Below are positions 8,377 to 15,957 of a DNA stretch of 38,595 bases, in pieces. The DNA comes from Bacillota bacterium (GTDB taxonomy: Bacteria > Bacillota > Bacilli > Bacillales > Cytobacillaceae). The stretch is from NCBI GenBank assembly GCA_030705955.1, contig JAUZPL010000040.1:1-38595 (forward strand), written 5' to 3'. The first letter of the stretch is position 1. Every line of letters starts with the position of its first letter. The translations under genes and the position numbers were made by a program. The notes under the pieces are model-generated. The model made no database searches, was not told the DNA's origin, and saw only the letters and a list, made by a program, of their open reading frames with translations.

Positions 8377-8652
8377 ATGATTACAGTTAATAGTACTGGA
8401 TATGAGGTTGTTCTTGACTATCGTAATGCTTTTAATGAAGAAGCCTTTTTAGGAAGATTTAGTGAAATACTATCGAGGTATGATTATATTGTTGGAGACT
8501 GGGGCTATGATCAGCTAAGATTAAAGGGCTTTTTTGATGATCAAAATCAAAAAGCATCCTTTGATACAAAAATTAGTACAGTTAGTGAGTATCTGTATGA
8601 ATATTGTAATTTCGGGTGCTCATACTTTATCCTTAAAAAAATAAAGAAATAA
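8377..8652 (+). CDS. yutD: YutD family protein (DUF1027)
   Basis: This 91-residue soluble protein matches the DUF1027/YutD family: YEVVLDYRNAFNEEAF near the N terminus, DYIVGDWGYDQLRLKGFF in the middle and a YLYEYCNFGCSYFILKK tail with two conserved cysteines. The function is unknown. An ATG follows a clear GAGGTGA site, and a TATAAT at 8336-8341 could be its -10 box. It ends in a strong terminator shared with the minus-strand gene that follows. Conserved placement between yutC and yutE is as in B. subtilis. Confidence 0.85.
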   Translation: MITVNSTGYEVVLDYRNAFNEEAFLGRFSEILSRYDYIVGDWGYDQLRLKGFFDDQNQKASFDTKISTVSEYLYEYCNFGCSYFILKKIKK

Positions 8653-8685
8653 AAAAGAAGAGCCCAGTGGAGCTCTTCTTTTTAC
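8653..8685. terminator. Bidirectional terminator after yutD
   Basis: AAAAGAAGAGC and GCTCTTCTTTT form a perfect 11-bp stem around CCAGTGGA. It lies between yutD and the convergent minus-strand gene. Confidence 0.85.
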
Positions 8686-8714
8686 ATGTGTGCTTTGTTA
8701 CACAGCCTTGATGT

Positions 8715-9002
8715 TTACGATGAATAGGGTGGTTGCCTGTTTGTATCTGGGTCATCATGCGTCGGATGGGACCCATCCATTTGTCTCGGTAAGTCTTCAT
8801 GTAATGACTTAAATTCATAATTAAATGCACTATAGTAGCGCTGACCAGGCTTCCATGGAGTACTTTTATTTTGAACAGGCTGATGTTTATTTATTGGAGA
8901 TCCAAAAGGACCTTCCGGAAATTCTTCAGCGGTTAAATAATCCCTCTGCTTTTGAACAGTGGCCAATTCTGTATCATTTTTTTTATCTTTGTCATCCATC
9001 AT
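8715..9002 (-). CDS. DUF3905-type small hydrophilic protein
   Basis: This hydrophilic protein of about 95 residues has no membrane segment. Conserved-looking stretches are EEFPEGPFGSPI, STPWKPGQRYYSAFNYEFKSLH and the Pro/Asp-rich C terminus (HDDPDT). I recognise it as the DUF3905 family of Bacillaceae, often found near yutD; function is unknown. The start lies behind AAGGGG; ATG codons at 9002 and 8999 are both possible, and an upstream GTG at 9008 sits too close to the site. It is followed upstream, on the same strand, by the DUF3055 gene with a gap of about 50 bases. Confidence 0.72.
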   Translation of the reverse strand: MMDDKDKKNDTELATVQKQRDYLTAEEFPEGPFGSPINKHQPVQNKSTPWKPGQRYYSAFNYEFKSLHEDLPRQMDGSHPTHDDPDTNRQPPYSS

Positions 9003-9055
9003 TTTCACCCCTTATTATCTATTATGACAAAAAGAGCGAAAAATAATTTCCTGCA

Positions 9056-9322
9056 TTAAATGACCTCAGATAAAAAGGATCTTAACTCTTCAGCATCCTC
9101 TTCATTTAATGAAAAAGCGTATTCTAAATAACCGTCCTCTTGTAAATCATCGGGCCCAATAATAGCAAAGCGGTTTCCTTGTAAATCAAGAACAAGCTGT
9201 TTTCCATAATGGCGATCAGACTGAACAAGAGCTAAATCAAATCGCTGATTTACTCCAACAAAACTTACAAATCTTGTTTGTGTTTTTTCTATATCATCGT
9301 ATAAAAAGAATCGTTCTGTCAT
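9056..9322 (-). CDS. DUF3055 family protein
   Basis: This 88-residue soluble protein fits the DUF3055 family, with the characteristic N terminus ERFFLYDDIEKTQTRFVSFVG, the LVLDLQGNRFAIIGPDDL core and an acidic C terminus (LNEEDAEELRSFL). No biochemical role is known. An ATG follows AAAGGGG. It shares its strand with the DUF3905 gene and may be co-transcribed with it. It is divergent from the EAL gene. The assignment rests on recall of the family pattern. Confidence 0.75.
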   Translation of the reverse strand: MTERFFLYDDIEKTQTRFVSFVGVNQRFDLALVQSDRHYGKQLVLDLQGNRFAIIGPDDLQEDGYLEYAFSLNEEDAEELRSFLSEVI

Positions 9323-9466
9323 AAGACTTTTACCCCTTTGTACTAATTTTTCATATTTTCACACACTATATATTGTATCAAAGTATACATTTCATTTGCA
9401 GGGAAACATTTTTTATTATTTCTAAAAAATTCATTGGTTGGAAAAAATACGAATTTTGATATTTTA

Positions 9467-9475
9467 TGTTACAAT
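9467..9475 (+). promoter_or_regulatory. Extended -10 promoter for the EAL gene
   Basis: TGT-TACAAT is an extended -10 box about 35 bases before the EAL start. No clear -35 box is seen. Confidence 0.4.
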
Positions 9476-9510
9476 ATAGGTGTTCATATGTCGACTTCTG
9501 AGAGGAATGA

Positions 9511-10815
9511 ATGGGAATGGTTCAGCGCTTTGTTGAAAGTGCGAAGAAGTTTTTACAATGGGGAAAAGTTATTCTTCCCTTTTCATATATAAAATTTTAT
9601 CCTCCACAATTTGTCATTAGGAATCCAGTAGTGGAAGGGGTTAAAGCCGCTTTTCATCAACACCGTGAGGTAGTGGTGATTGTTTTTAATTTAAAAAATA
9701 TAAATGAACTTGCTGAACAATTGGGACAATTTCACCATATTCGCTATATGAGAAGCCTTAAAAGGTATTTTCGTGTGATTATCGAGCAGGAGTTGACAAA
9801 AGGTGACATTATTTCCTTGCATGACTTTTCCGGTGAAGGTGTAACTTTGTATTTTAAGGCTTCTGACCATTCTTCAATATCTGAAATTGATGGTATTGTG
9901 AATAAAATTACGAATGAAGTAGAGCAAACTCTTCGGATTCAACAACCGGCTGTTATTCCTCAATTTAATACAGGCTATATGTTTGTGGAAAAGAAGCTCA
10001 CCTCTGTTGAAGATGCAGTGGCCTTGGCCCAAAAACGGGCAACCATGATGGCTGAAAAGAGAGTTGACTCCGAATATAATGAATTAGTTTATACCATGAG
10101 TAAAATTATTTTACAAAAAAATATAAAGCTTTTGGCACAACCAATCATAAATTTGGCCACTAATCAAATCCAAGCATGGGAAATGCTATCCAGAGGTCCA
10201 AAAGGGACTCTATTGGAAAGTCCTTTAACACTTTTTTCCGTTGCAAGGCAGACTGGAATGCTTTATGACCTTGAGATGATTGTATTTGAAAAGGCGTTAC
10301 AACAGATTAAAGAAACTGAATGCAGGCAGGATATATTTGTAAATTGTACACCGCTCACTCTTGGAAATATGAGTTTTATTCGAGATTTAAAAAGCCTTTT
10401 ACATAAATTTAGAGGAATCTCTCCTGAACAGATTACTTTTGAGATTACCGAACGTGATTCTATTGAAGAAATAAAGGATTTTATTCATAACATAAGAGTT
10501 TTACGCTTAATGGGCTTTAAAATCGCAATAGATGATACTGGCTCAGGGTATGCAAGTTTAAACACCATTAGTGAGGTTATGCCAGATATTATAAAAATTG
10601 ATCGTTCAGTCATTGAAAATATTGATAAAAATACAGTTAAAGAGTCCATGCTTAAAGGGTTGCTTCTTGTTGCAAAAGAAGCTGGATCTTTAGTGGTGGC
10701 TGAAGGAATTGAAAATGCTGAAGAGGCATCTGTCTTAACTAGAAATAAAGTAGATTTAGCTCAAGGATACTTTTATGCTAAGCCTGCTGTTATGGTGAAA
10801 AATTTCGCAACATAG
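9511..10815 (+). CDS. EAL domain cyclic-di-GMP phosphodiesterase with degenerate GGDEF-like N-terminal half
   Basis: Residues 195-430 form an EAL domain that should hydrolyse c-di-GMP to pGpG. The expected active-site residues are visible: Glu224 in a variant EML signature, Asn278 (VNCTP), Glu311 (FEITER), Asp341-Asp342 (IDDTGSGYASL), Lys362 (IKIDRS), Glu398 (AEGIE) and Gln418 (QGYFYAKP). Residues 45-190 resemble a GGDEF domain but read SGEG instead of GGDEF, so this half is probably not a cyclase and may bind a ligand. There is no membrane segment. The gene precedes yutE by 26 bases and may be co-transcribed with it. It is absent from this position in B. subtilis. Confidence 0.88.
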   Translation: MGMVQRFVESAKKFLQWGKVILPFSYIKFYPPQFVIRNPVVEGVKAAFHQHREVVVIVFNLKNINELAEQLGQFHHIRYMRSLKRYFRVIIEQELTKGDIISLHDFSGEGVTLYFKASDHSSISEIDGIVNKITNEVEQTLRIQQPAVIPQFNTGYMFVEKKLTSVEDAVALAQKRATMMAEKRVDSEYNELVYTMSKIILQKNIKLLAQPIINLATNQIQAWEMLSRGPKGTLLESPLTLFSVARQTGMLYDLEMIVFEKALQQIKETECRQDIFVNCTPLTLGNMSFIRDLKSLLHKFRGISPEQITFEITERDSIEEIKDFIHNIRVLRLMGFKIAIDDTGSGYASLNTISEVMPDIIKIDRSVIENIDKNTVKESMLKGLLLVAKEAGSLVVAEGIENAEEASVLTRNKVDLAQGYFYAKPAVMVKNFAT

Positions 10816-10841
10816 GAAGTACATATAAGGAGTGAAGATGT

Positions 10842-11279
10842 ATGTATTTTGTTGATCGAGAAAAGATAGAAGAAAGATTAGTGTATCTTAAAGAACAGGT
10901 TTCTCTCTTTACCAATCAACAGCATTGGTCAACATCACTTGAAAAGGCTGCATTAGAAAGAATAACTCAGATGATGATTGAGGTTGTATTAGATGTTGGA
11001 AATGCAATGATTGATGGGTTTATTATGCGTGATCCAGGAAGCTATGATGATATTGTAGACATTCTTTTAGATGAAAAGGTTATTTCTGTGGAAACGAGTG
11101 AGAATTTGAAAAGGCTTATTCAATATCGAAAAGTGTTAGTTCAAAAATACACGGAAGTTAACCATGAAGAATTACTAAAGGATTTTTCTTACCATATAAA
11201 TGAGTTTACCTTGTTTTCACAAAATGTTAGAGAATATCTTTTAAATGAATTAGGGCCAGTATCTGCTTTTAAAAATTAA
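10842..11279 (+). CDS. yutE: HepT-like DUF86 family protein YutE
   Basis: This 145-residue helical protein belongs to the DUF86 family, which includes HepT toxins of MntA-HepT systems. The HepT active motif is R-x4-H-x-Y; here it reads Arg96-x4-Gln101-x-Tyr103 (RKVLVQKY), so the histidine is replaced. No MntA-type nucleotidyltransferase gene lies beside it. It is therefore more likely a domesticated or non-toxic relative. Other conserved parts are MIDGFIMRDPGSYDDIVDIL and the C-terminal NELGPVSAF. An ATG follows AAGGAGTGA. It lies 26 bases after the EAL gene and ends in a terminator. Its cellular role is unknown. Confidence 0.85.
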   Translation: MYFVDREKIEERLVYLKEQVSLFTNQQHWSTSLEKAALERITQMMIEVVLDVGNAMIDGFIMRDPGSYDDIVDILLDEKVISVETSENLKRLIQYRKVLVQKYTEVNHEELLKDFSYHINEFTLFSQNVREYLLNELGPVSAFKN

Positions 11280-11285
11280 TGCAAG

Positions 11286-11305
11286 ACCGCTTAGGCGGTT
11301 TTTTT
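11286..11305 (+). terminator. Terminator of the EAL-yutE unit
   Basis: ACCGC-TTAG-GCGGT followed by a T-tract to 11305. Intergenic element B starts in the end of this T-tract. Confidence 0.8.
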
Positions 11306-11400
11306 GCTAATTAGAAGTTATATCCATAAATTCTGAACCCATGAGTGCAAATAGGCAATCGCCTACGCTAAGGCTTGTCGCTAGCCAAGTTTTCTTTATC
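11306..11400. repeat. Palindromic intergenic element, copy B
   Basis: It begins GCTAATTAGAAGTTATA at the terminator T-tract and ends CCAAGTTTTCTTTATC, a few bases before the yutF ribosome binding site. It contains the imperfect hairpin around ATAAATTCTGAA, the short palindrome AGGCAATCGCCT, and CTTGTCGCTAGCCAAG followed by TTTTCTTT, which looks like a terminator. The right half differs from copy C at only a few positions. Confidence 0.75.
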
Positions 11401-11416
11401 ATCTAAGGAGGAAACC

Positions 11417-12184
11417 ATGTTAAAAAACTATAAAGGCTACTTAATTGATTTAGACGGAACGATGTATAAAGGAACAGAGAAAATTGAGGCTGCAAGTGAT
11501 TTTGTTAAAAGGTTGCGTGATAAAGGGATTCCCTATTTATTTGTGACGAACAACTCATCAAGAACACCTGCACAGGTTGCTGAAAAACTTTGTGATTTTG
11601 ATATTCCTGCCGATGAAAAGCTTGTATTTACGACAAGTCAAGCAACGGCAAATTATATATATGAAAGAAAAAATGATGCTCTCATTTATTGTATAGGAGA
11701 AGAAGGAATTAAATCAGCTCTTCTGGAAAAAGGATTTTCCTCGGGTGGTGAAAATGCAGATTATGTGGTAGTAGGGATTGACAGGGATATTAATTATGAA
11801 AAATTGGCAGTTGCCTGCCTTGCGGTAAGAAATGGTGCAACATTCATTTCGACAAATGGAGACATTGCCCTGCCAACCGAGCGTGGTTTTTTGCCTGGCA
11901 ATGGTTCACTTACTTCCGTTATTACTGTTTCAACACAGGTGAAACCTATTTTTATTGGAAAACCCGAAAGCATCATTATGGAACAAGCTTTAAAGGTATT
12001 GGGTACGGCGAAGGAAGAAACGATCATGGTTGGCGATTATTATGATACAGATATTTTGGCAGGGATGAATGCTGGTTTAGACACACTATTAGTGCATACC
12101 GGTGTCACAACGAAAGAAATGTTAACTGGCTATGACCGGAAACCAACCTATACTGTTAATGCCCTTGATGAATGGAATGTTTAA
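11417..12184 (+). CDS. yutF: HAD-IIA family phosphatase YutF (NagD-like)
   Basis: This 255-residue phosphatase belongs to HAD subfamily IIA (NagD/AraL). The nucleophile motif is LIDLDGTMYKG (Asp10 and Asp12), motif II lies in FVTNNSSRTP, the lysine motif in IGKPES, and the acidic motif in MVGDYYDTDILAG. These enzymes hydrolyse small phosphate esters such as sugar phosphates or nucleotides; the substrate here is not known. The ATG at 11417 follows AAGGAGG, whereas a longer reading from 11375 would run into the upstream repeat element. It is convergent with yutG and shares its terminator. Cytosolic. Confidence 0.9.
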   Translation: MLKNYKGYLIDLDGTMYKGTEKIEAASDFVKRLRDKGIPYLFVTNNSSRTPAQVAEKLCDFDIPADEKLVFTTSQATANYIYERKNDALIYCIGEEGIKSALLEKGFSSGGENADYVVVGIDRDINYEKLAVACLAVRNGATFISTNGDIALPTERGFLPGNGSLTSVITVSTQVKPIFIGKPESIIMEQALKVLGTAKEETIMVGDYYDTDILAGMNAGLDTLLVHTGVTTKEMLTGYDRKPTYTVNALDEWNV

Positions 12185-12200
12185 CATGCTTTATTGAATG

Positions 12201-12232
12201 AAATTCGGGTGCTAGTGAAAGCACCCGAATTT
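12201..12232. terminator. Bidirectional terminator between yutF and yutG
   Basis: AAATTCGGGTGC and GCACCCGAATTT form a perfect 12-bp stem with loop TAGTGAAA, four bases before the minus-strand stop codon of yutG. Confidence 0.85.
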
Positions 12233-12235
12233 GTA

Positions 12236-12748
12236 TTATTGACTTTCTTTGGCCTCCTTAGCAGCAGCACGGTGTGCAAGTCTGCTCGATGCAGCCGCAG
12301 CAATGGCACCGACGATGTCATCTAAAAAAGTATGGCATTCACCGGTGGACTTATCGTTTAGTCTTTCTAAAATTCCCGGTTTTTGTTTATCAATATATCC
12401 GTAATTAGTAAATCCAATGGAGCCATACACATTTACAATGGATAATGCTAAAATTTCATCTACACCATAAAGACTTTCGTCTATTTTGATAATCGATTGA
12501 AGTGGTTCTTCGAGCAAGCCTTTCTCCGCAAGCATATCGAGCTGAATTCCTGTTAAAATCGCGTTTTGAACTTCTCGTTTTGAAAGCACCCTTTCAACAT
12601 TCTCCACACAATCCTCAATTTTTAAATTTTGATGGTATTTTTGCTGAAGATAAAAAACTAAACTTGCAATATCCTTTATGTCTACTCCTCTTTCCTTAAG
12701 CCATCTTCGGGCTGTTTCCTCAGTTATATTTATTTGTTTATCAGACAT
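12236..12748 (-). CDS. yutG: Phosphatidylglycerophosphatase A-like protein YutG
   Basis: The 170-residue protein belongs to the PgpA/YutG family. It starts with a short helical region (ARRWLKERGVDIKDIASLVFYLQ), then VLSKREVQNAILTGIQLD, and has a conserved ECHTFLDDIVGAIAAAASSRLAHR segment near the C terminus. Unlike E. coli PgpA it lacks clear transmembrane helices, as is usual for the YutG subgroup, so phosphatidylglycerophosphatase activity should not be assumed. An ATG follows AAAAGGTGA. It is convergent with yutF. In B. subtilis this neighbourhood is the same. Confidence is high for the family, low for the reaction. Confidence 0.82.
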   Translation of the reverse strand: MSDKQINITEETARRWLKERGVDIKDIASLVFYLQQKYHQNLKIEDCVENVERVLSKREVQNAILTGIQLDMLAEKGLLEEPLQSIIKIDESLYGVDEILALSIVNVYGSIGFTNYGYIDKQKPGILERLNDKSTGECHTFLDDIVGAIAAAASSRLAHRAAAKEAKESQ

Positions 12749-13010
12749 ATTGATTGATCACCTTTTCATTTAATTTTCACTATTTAAATACCCTTTTCCT
12801 ATAAAATATGCATACTAGACTAAATAAGTAACTCACTTTAGGGGACTTGAGTAGAAACTTGCCATGGAATAGGTCAGCTTTAAACTTTGTTAATGCTAAT
12901 AAATGCATTTCTATTTTAGTTTGGCTTTCCTTTTTAAAATACTTGCCAACAAGTTTTTCCCAACCTAAACATATATATGACTTAAGAGAAGCTGTAAAAG
13001 AGGTGGAATT

Positions 13011-14018
13011 ATGCTGCGAAAAATGCTTGAAAACGTGTATGGGGTTACCGTACAGGAACAGGTGAAACTTGATTCTTATGATGCTTTAAGAGGAAATGGA
13101 TGGTTTTATTTAATAGCAAAACCAGGAAGTCGTGCAGAAGAAGAAATTCAGGAATTAGAAAAAATTGCTCAGCATTTAAAAAGGTATGGTGATCCACATG
13201 TTCCAGTTTTTCTTCCTACCAAGGAAGGAAAGCTTTTAACAAATTGGGAAAATAATCAGTACTGTGTTTTAGCCCACCCTCAAACAAATAAAAAGACAAA
13301 CCAAAAACTTGGAAGGAAACTGGCGAAATTCCATGAGCGGGGAAGGAATATCCCTTTTCAAATTGAAAGATCAAACAGGATTGGGCAGTGGAAGGACCTA
13401 TGGGTAAAGCGGTTAGAACAGATGGAAAAGGTATGGAGTGAACTCCTTTTCCAAACTCCGGATGATGATTTTGAAAAAATGTTTATTGAATCCTTTCCAT
13501 ATTATATGGGACTTACGGAAAATGCTATCCAATATTTAGTGGATACCGAAATTGATGCTGAACCAGTGGAGACAGATGGTGGAACAGTCTGCCATGAGCG
13601 GTTTTCTAGAAACTCCTGGGGAGTGGATTTTACGATTAAAAATCCCTTTGATTGGGTATTTGATCATCGGAGCAGAGATTTAGCTGAATGGACCAGGGAG
13701 AGATATTTTAGAAACAGTCAAACCTACCATATGGAATTAAAAAGATTTTTTGATGAATATCAGAGTGTAGCACCTTTATCCCCATTTTCTTGGAGATTGT
13801 TATACTCGAGAATTCTATTCCCGCTTCATTATTTTGATTGTGTGGAAAGGTATTACATTACACAATCCGAACAGGAAGAAAAATTATTGGAGGATCAATT
13901 AAGTAAAATTATTAGGCAATCTAATGAGTATGAACGTTTTCTTAGCGGTTTTTACCAATTAGCAGGGGCACCAATAAGAAAATTTAATCTTCCACAACCT
14001 GAGTGGATTTATTCTTAA
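13011..14018 (+). CDS. yutH: Spore coat protein YutH
   Basis: This 335-residue protein matches YutH, a spore coat-associated protein of the CotS/YsxE-like kinase-fold group. Visible stretches include GNGWFYLIAKPG, PHVPVFLPTKEGKLLTNWENNQYCVL, GRKLAKFHERGR, and VCHERFSRNSWGVDFTIKNPFDWVFDHRSRDLAEW, which occupies the place of the catalytic loop of aminoglycoside-kinase-like proteins. A canonical HxD with kinase metal motif is not clear, so activity is doubtful. The start is ATG behind AGAGGTGG. A possible mother-cell -10 (CATATATAT) lies about 45 bases upstream. It should act in the mother cell during coat assembly. Confidence 0.82.
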   Translation: MLRKMLENVYGVTVQEQVKLDSYDALRGNGWFYLIAKPGSRAEEEIQELEKIAQHLKRYGDPHVPVFLPTKEGKLLTNWENNQYCVLAHPQTNKKTNQKLGRKLAKFHERGRNIPFQIERSNRIGQWKDLWVKRLEQMEKVWSELLFQTPDDDFEKMFIESFPYYMGLTENAIQYLVDTEIDAEPVETDGGTVCHERFSRNSWGVDFTIKNPFDWVFDHRSRDLAEWTRERYFRNSQTYHMELKRFFDEYQSVAPLSPFSWRLLYSRILFPLHYFDCVERYYITQSEQEEKLLEDQLSKIIRQSNEYERFLSGFYQLAGAPIRKFNLPQPEWIYS

Positions 14019-14035
14019 AAACATTGTCGATAATA

Positions 14036-14044
14036 TGCTAAAAT
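14036..14044 (+). promoter_or_regulatory. Extended -10 promoter for the 2-hydroxyacid dehydrogenase
   Basis: TGC-TAAAAT is an extended -10 box, 40 bases before the start codon. It resembles the TGCTAT(A/C)AT boxes before yunF and yugI. Confidence 0.4.
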
Positions 14045-14084
14045 AATATATGGTTAATCATACTTAGTGGGGAGGAAATGTAAG

Positions 14085-15071
14085 ATGAAGCCGTATATTT
14101 ATGTGACAAGAAAATTGCCTAAGGAAGCGATTGAAAGGTTTGAAGCTGAATTTGAAATAAATATGTGGGATTATGAGGATGTACCCGTACCAAGAGAAAT
14201 TTTAATAAAGGAAGCAATGAAAGCGGATGCACTTTTAACCATGCTTTCTGATTCTATTGACGAAACCATCCTAAATGCTGGTGAGAATCTTAAAGTTGTG
14301 GCAAATCTCGCCGTAGGCTTTGATAACATTAATGTAGAAGCTGCAAATAAGAGGGGAATTGCAGTTTGTAATACACCAGATGTTTTAACAGATACTACAG
14401 CAGATTTGGCTTTTTCCTTGTTAATGGCTACTGCTAGAAGAATTGTTGAAGCAGCTGAAATGGTTAAACAAGGTGAGTGGAAAAGCTGGAGCCCACTATT
14501 GTTAGCAGGAAGCGATATTCACCATAAAACAATTGGTATTGTTGGAATGGGCAAAATAGGATCTGCCGTAGCAAGACGGGCAACAGGCTTTGAAATGGAA
14601 ATCTTATATCATAATCGTACAAGAAAGCCGGAGGTTGAGAAAGAACTTGGGGCTGTGTATTCTTCTTTTGAAGACCTTGTTATGAAATCTGATTTTATTG
14701 TTTGCTTAACACCTCTAACAAATGAAACAAGAAATCTATTTACCCGTGAAGTATTCAAAAAGATGAAATCATCTGCAATCTTTATTAATGTTGGAAGAGG
14801 TCCGGTTGTGGATGAAGAGGCTCTTTATGAAGCATTAGTAGATGGAGACATTGCAGCTGCAGGATTAGATGTCTTTGTAAAGGAACCAATTAGCGCTGAG
14901 CATCCACTTCTAAAACTTTCGAATGTGATTGCCATTCCTCATATTGGAAGTTCAAGCGTTGAAACAAGAGTCATCATGATGAAGCTATGTCTAGAAAATA
15001 GTAAAGCAGTTTTGAATGGTGAGGAACCAAAAACGTTAGTGAACAAAGAGTGGAAGGCATTGGTTAAATAA
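14085..15071 (+). CDS. D-isomer-specific 2-hydroxyacid dehydrogenase (glyoxylate/hydroxypyruvate reductase-like)
   Basis: The 328-residue enzyme reduces 2-oxoacids such as glyoxylate or hydroxypyruvate with NAD(P)H. The NAD-binding motif VGMGKIGSAVARRA is near residue 150. The catalytic triad is visible: Arg in NVGRGPVVDE, Glu in DVFVKEP and His in IPHIGSSS. Homology is strongest to the GyaR/GhrB group. The ATG at 14085 follows GGGGAGG; an upstream GTG at 14067 overlaps that site. It stands alone, convergent with yutI. I cannot tell the preferred substrate from sequence. Confidence 0.9.
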   Translation: MKPYIYVTRKLPKEAIERFEAEFEINMWDYEDVPVPREILIKEAMKADALLTMLSDSIDETILNAGENLKVVANLAVGFDNINVEAANKRGIAVCNTPDVLTDTTADLAFSLLMATARRIVEAAEMVKQGEWKSWSPLLLAGSDIHHKTIGIVGMGKIGSAVARRATGFEMEILYHNRTRKPEVEKELGAVYSSFEDLVMKSDFIVCLTPLTNETRNLFTREVFKKMKSSAIFINVGRGPVVDEEALYEALVDGDIAAAGLDVFVKEPISAEHPLLKLSNVIAIPHIGSSSVETRVIMMKLCLENSKAVLNGEEPKTLVNKEWKALVK

Positions 15072-15080
15072 TATGATTAA

Positions 15081-15100
15081 AGGGCCATAATTTGGCCCTC
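15081..15100. terminator. Terminator between the dehydrogenase and yutI
   Basis: AGGGCCA-taatt-TGGCCCT is a perfect 7-bp stem; the following sequence is moderately T-rich and yutI's stop codon lies 14 bases away. It may work both ways. Confidence 0.7.
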
Positions 15101-15113
15101 TTGTTACTTTTTA

Positions 15114-15350
15114 TTAAAATACTTGTTCTACTTCCTGAACTCCTGGCACCTCTTCTAAAAGGGCACGTTCAATACCTGCTTTAAGTGTTATGGTTGAGCT
15201 TGGACAGGTGCCGCATGCGCCTAGCAAACGGAGTTTTACAATGCCATCCTCAACGTCAACTAGTTCACAATCTCCTCCGTCACGAAGAAGGAATGGGCGC
15301 AATTTATCAAGAACTTCTTGTACTTGCCCGAACATCTCTTGGTCTTCCAT
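15114..15350 (-). CDS. yutI: NifU-like Fe-S scaffold/carrier YutI
   Basis: The 78-residue protein is a stand-alone NifU C-terminal (Nfu) domain. The cluster-binding motif [18 protein letters not shown] supplies the CxxC pair; two monomers are expected to hold one cluster and pass it to target enzymes. [28 protein letters not shown] is the classic Nfu N-terminal part. An ATG follows AAAGGAG. It is divergent from yuzD, and the nearby yutM (A-type carrier) and yumC/yutJ flavoproteins make this a Fe-S and redox neighbourhood. LipA, which needs two clusters, is a plausible client, by inference. Confidence 0.95.
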   Translation of the reverse strand: MEDQEMFGQVQEVLDKLRPFLLRDGGDCELVDVEDGIVKLRLLGACGTCPSSTITLKAGIERALLEEVPGVQEVEQVF

Positions 15351-15487
15351 TTCTATCGACTCCTTTCCTAACTTTTATTATAATGGGGTTGTAAATAAAA
15401 ATCCATTATCAGAAACGTGAATAAGCATTTATCTGTATATTCATAGTATTTATATTATAAAATAAATTTAAAAAATGGGGAATTAAA

Positions 15488-15817
15488 ATGATTCAGGAAC
15501 AAGGTGTTGAAATTATAATCTATGGTGCAGAGCAACTTTGTCCTAGTTGTGTTAACCTACCATCATCTAAAGAAACTTACGAATGGCTAGATGCGGCAAT
15601 TGGTAGGAAATTTCCTAATCAGTCATTTAAAATCAGTTATGTGGATATCTTTAATCCCCCAAGTGAAAAAGAGAAACAAGATTTTTCCGTGAAAGTCATT
15701 AAGGAAGAAATGTTTTATCCTGTCGTTGTTATTGAGGGAAAAATTGTTGGAGAAGGAAATCCTCGTTTAAAAACTATTTTTTCGGAATTACAAAAACATG
15801 GATATAAAGAAGATTAA
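15488..15817 (+). CDS. yuzD: YuzD family protein (DUF1462), thioredoxin-like fold
   Basis: This 109-residue protein matches DUF1462/YuzD. It has a CPSC motif (AEQLCPSCVNLPSSKETYEWL) close to the N terminus after a beta strand (VEIIIYGA), followed by FKISYVDIFNPP, and MFYPVVVIEGKIVGEGNPRL, where the proline fits the cis-Pro of thioredoxin folds. It could be a disulfide or metal handling protein, but no activity is known to me. An ATG follows GGGGAAT at good spacing. It is divergent from yutI, a pairing seen in many Bacillaceae, and ends in a terminator that leads into element C. Confidence 0.85.
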   Translation: MIQEQGVEIIIYGAEQLCPSCVNLPSSKETYEWLDAAIGRKFPNQSFKISYVDIFNPPSEKEKQDFSVKVIKEEMFYPVVVIEGKIVGEGNPRLKTIFSELQKHGYKED

Positions 15818-15821
15818 AAAT

Positions 15822-15858
15822 AAAGGGATATTCCTGCTTTTCGGAATACCCCTTTTTC
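15822..15858 (+). terminator. Terminator of yuzD
   Basis: GGGATATTCC and GGAATACCCC form a stem with one bulged base, followed by TTTTTCTT. Intergenic element C begins directly after it. Confidence 0.7.
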
Positions 15859-15861
15859 TTA

Positions 15862-15957
15862 GCTAATCAGAATTTATATTCATTAATTCTGAACGCATAT
15901 CAGTACAACTAGGCAATCGCCTGTGCTAAGGCTTGGCGCTAGCCAAGTTTTCTTTAT
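15862..15957. repeat. Palindromic intergenic element, copy C
   Basis: It starts GCTAATCAGAATTTATA after the yuzD terminator and ends CCAAGTTTTCTTTAT. Features: TCAGAATT...AATTCTGA hairpin (15867-15892), AGGCAATCGCCT palindrome, and CTTGGC-GCTA-GCCAAG followed by TTTTCTTT. Its right end overlaps the last coding bases of yutJ on the minus strand: the TTA at 15954-15956 is the yutJ TAA stop. Confidence 0.78.

Noticed and set aside
10842-11279. MntA-HepT toxin-antitoxin system
   Set aside because: The catalytic His is Gln and no nucleotidyltransferase gene is adjacent; the upstream gene is an EAL protein.
11375-11416. N-terminal extension of yutF
   Set aside because: It lies inside intergenic element B; AAGGAGG points to the ATG at 11417.
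12847-13065. 72-codon plus-strand open frame before yutH
   Set aside because: It overlaps the yutH start in another frame, has no recognisable family, and its composition is not protein-like.
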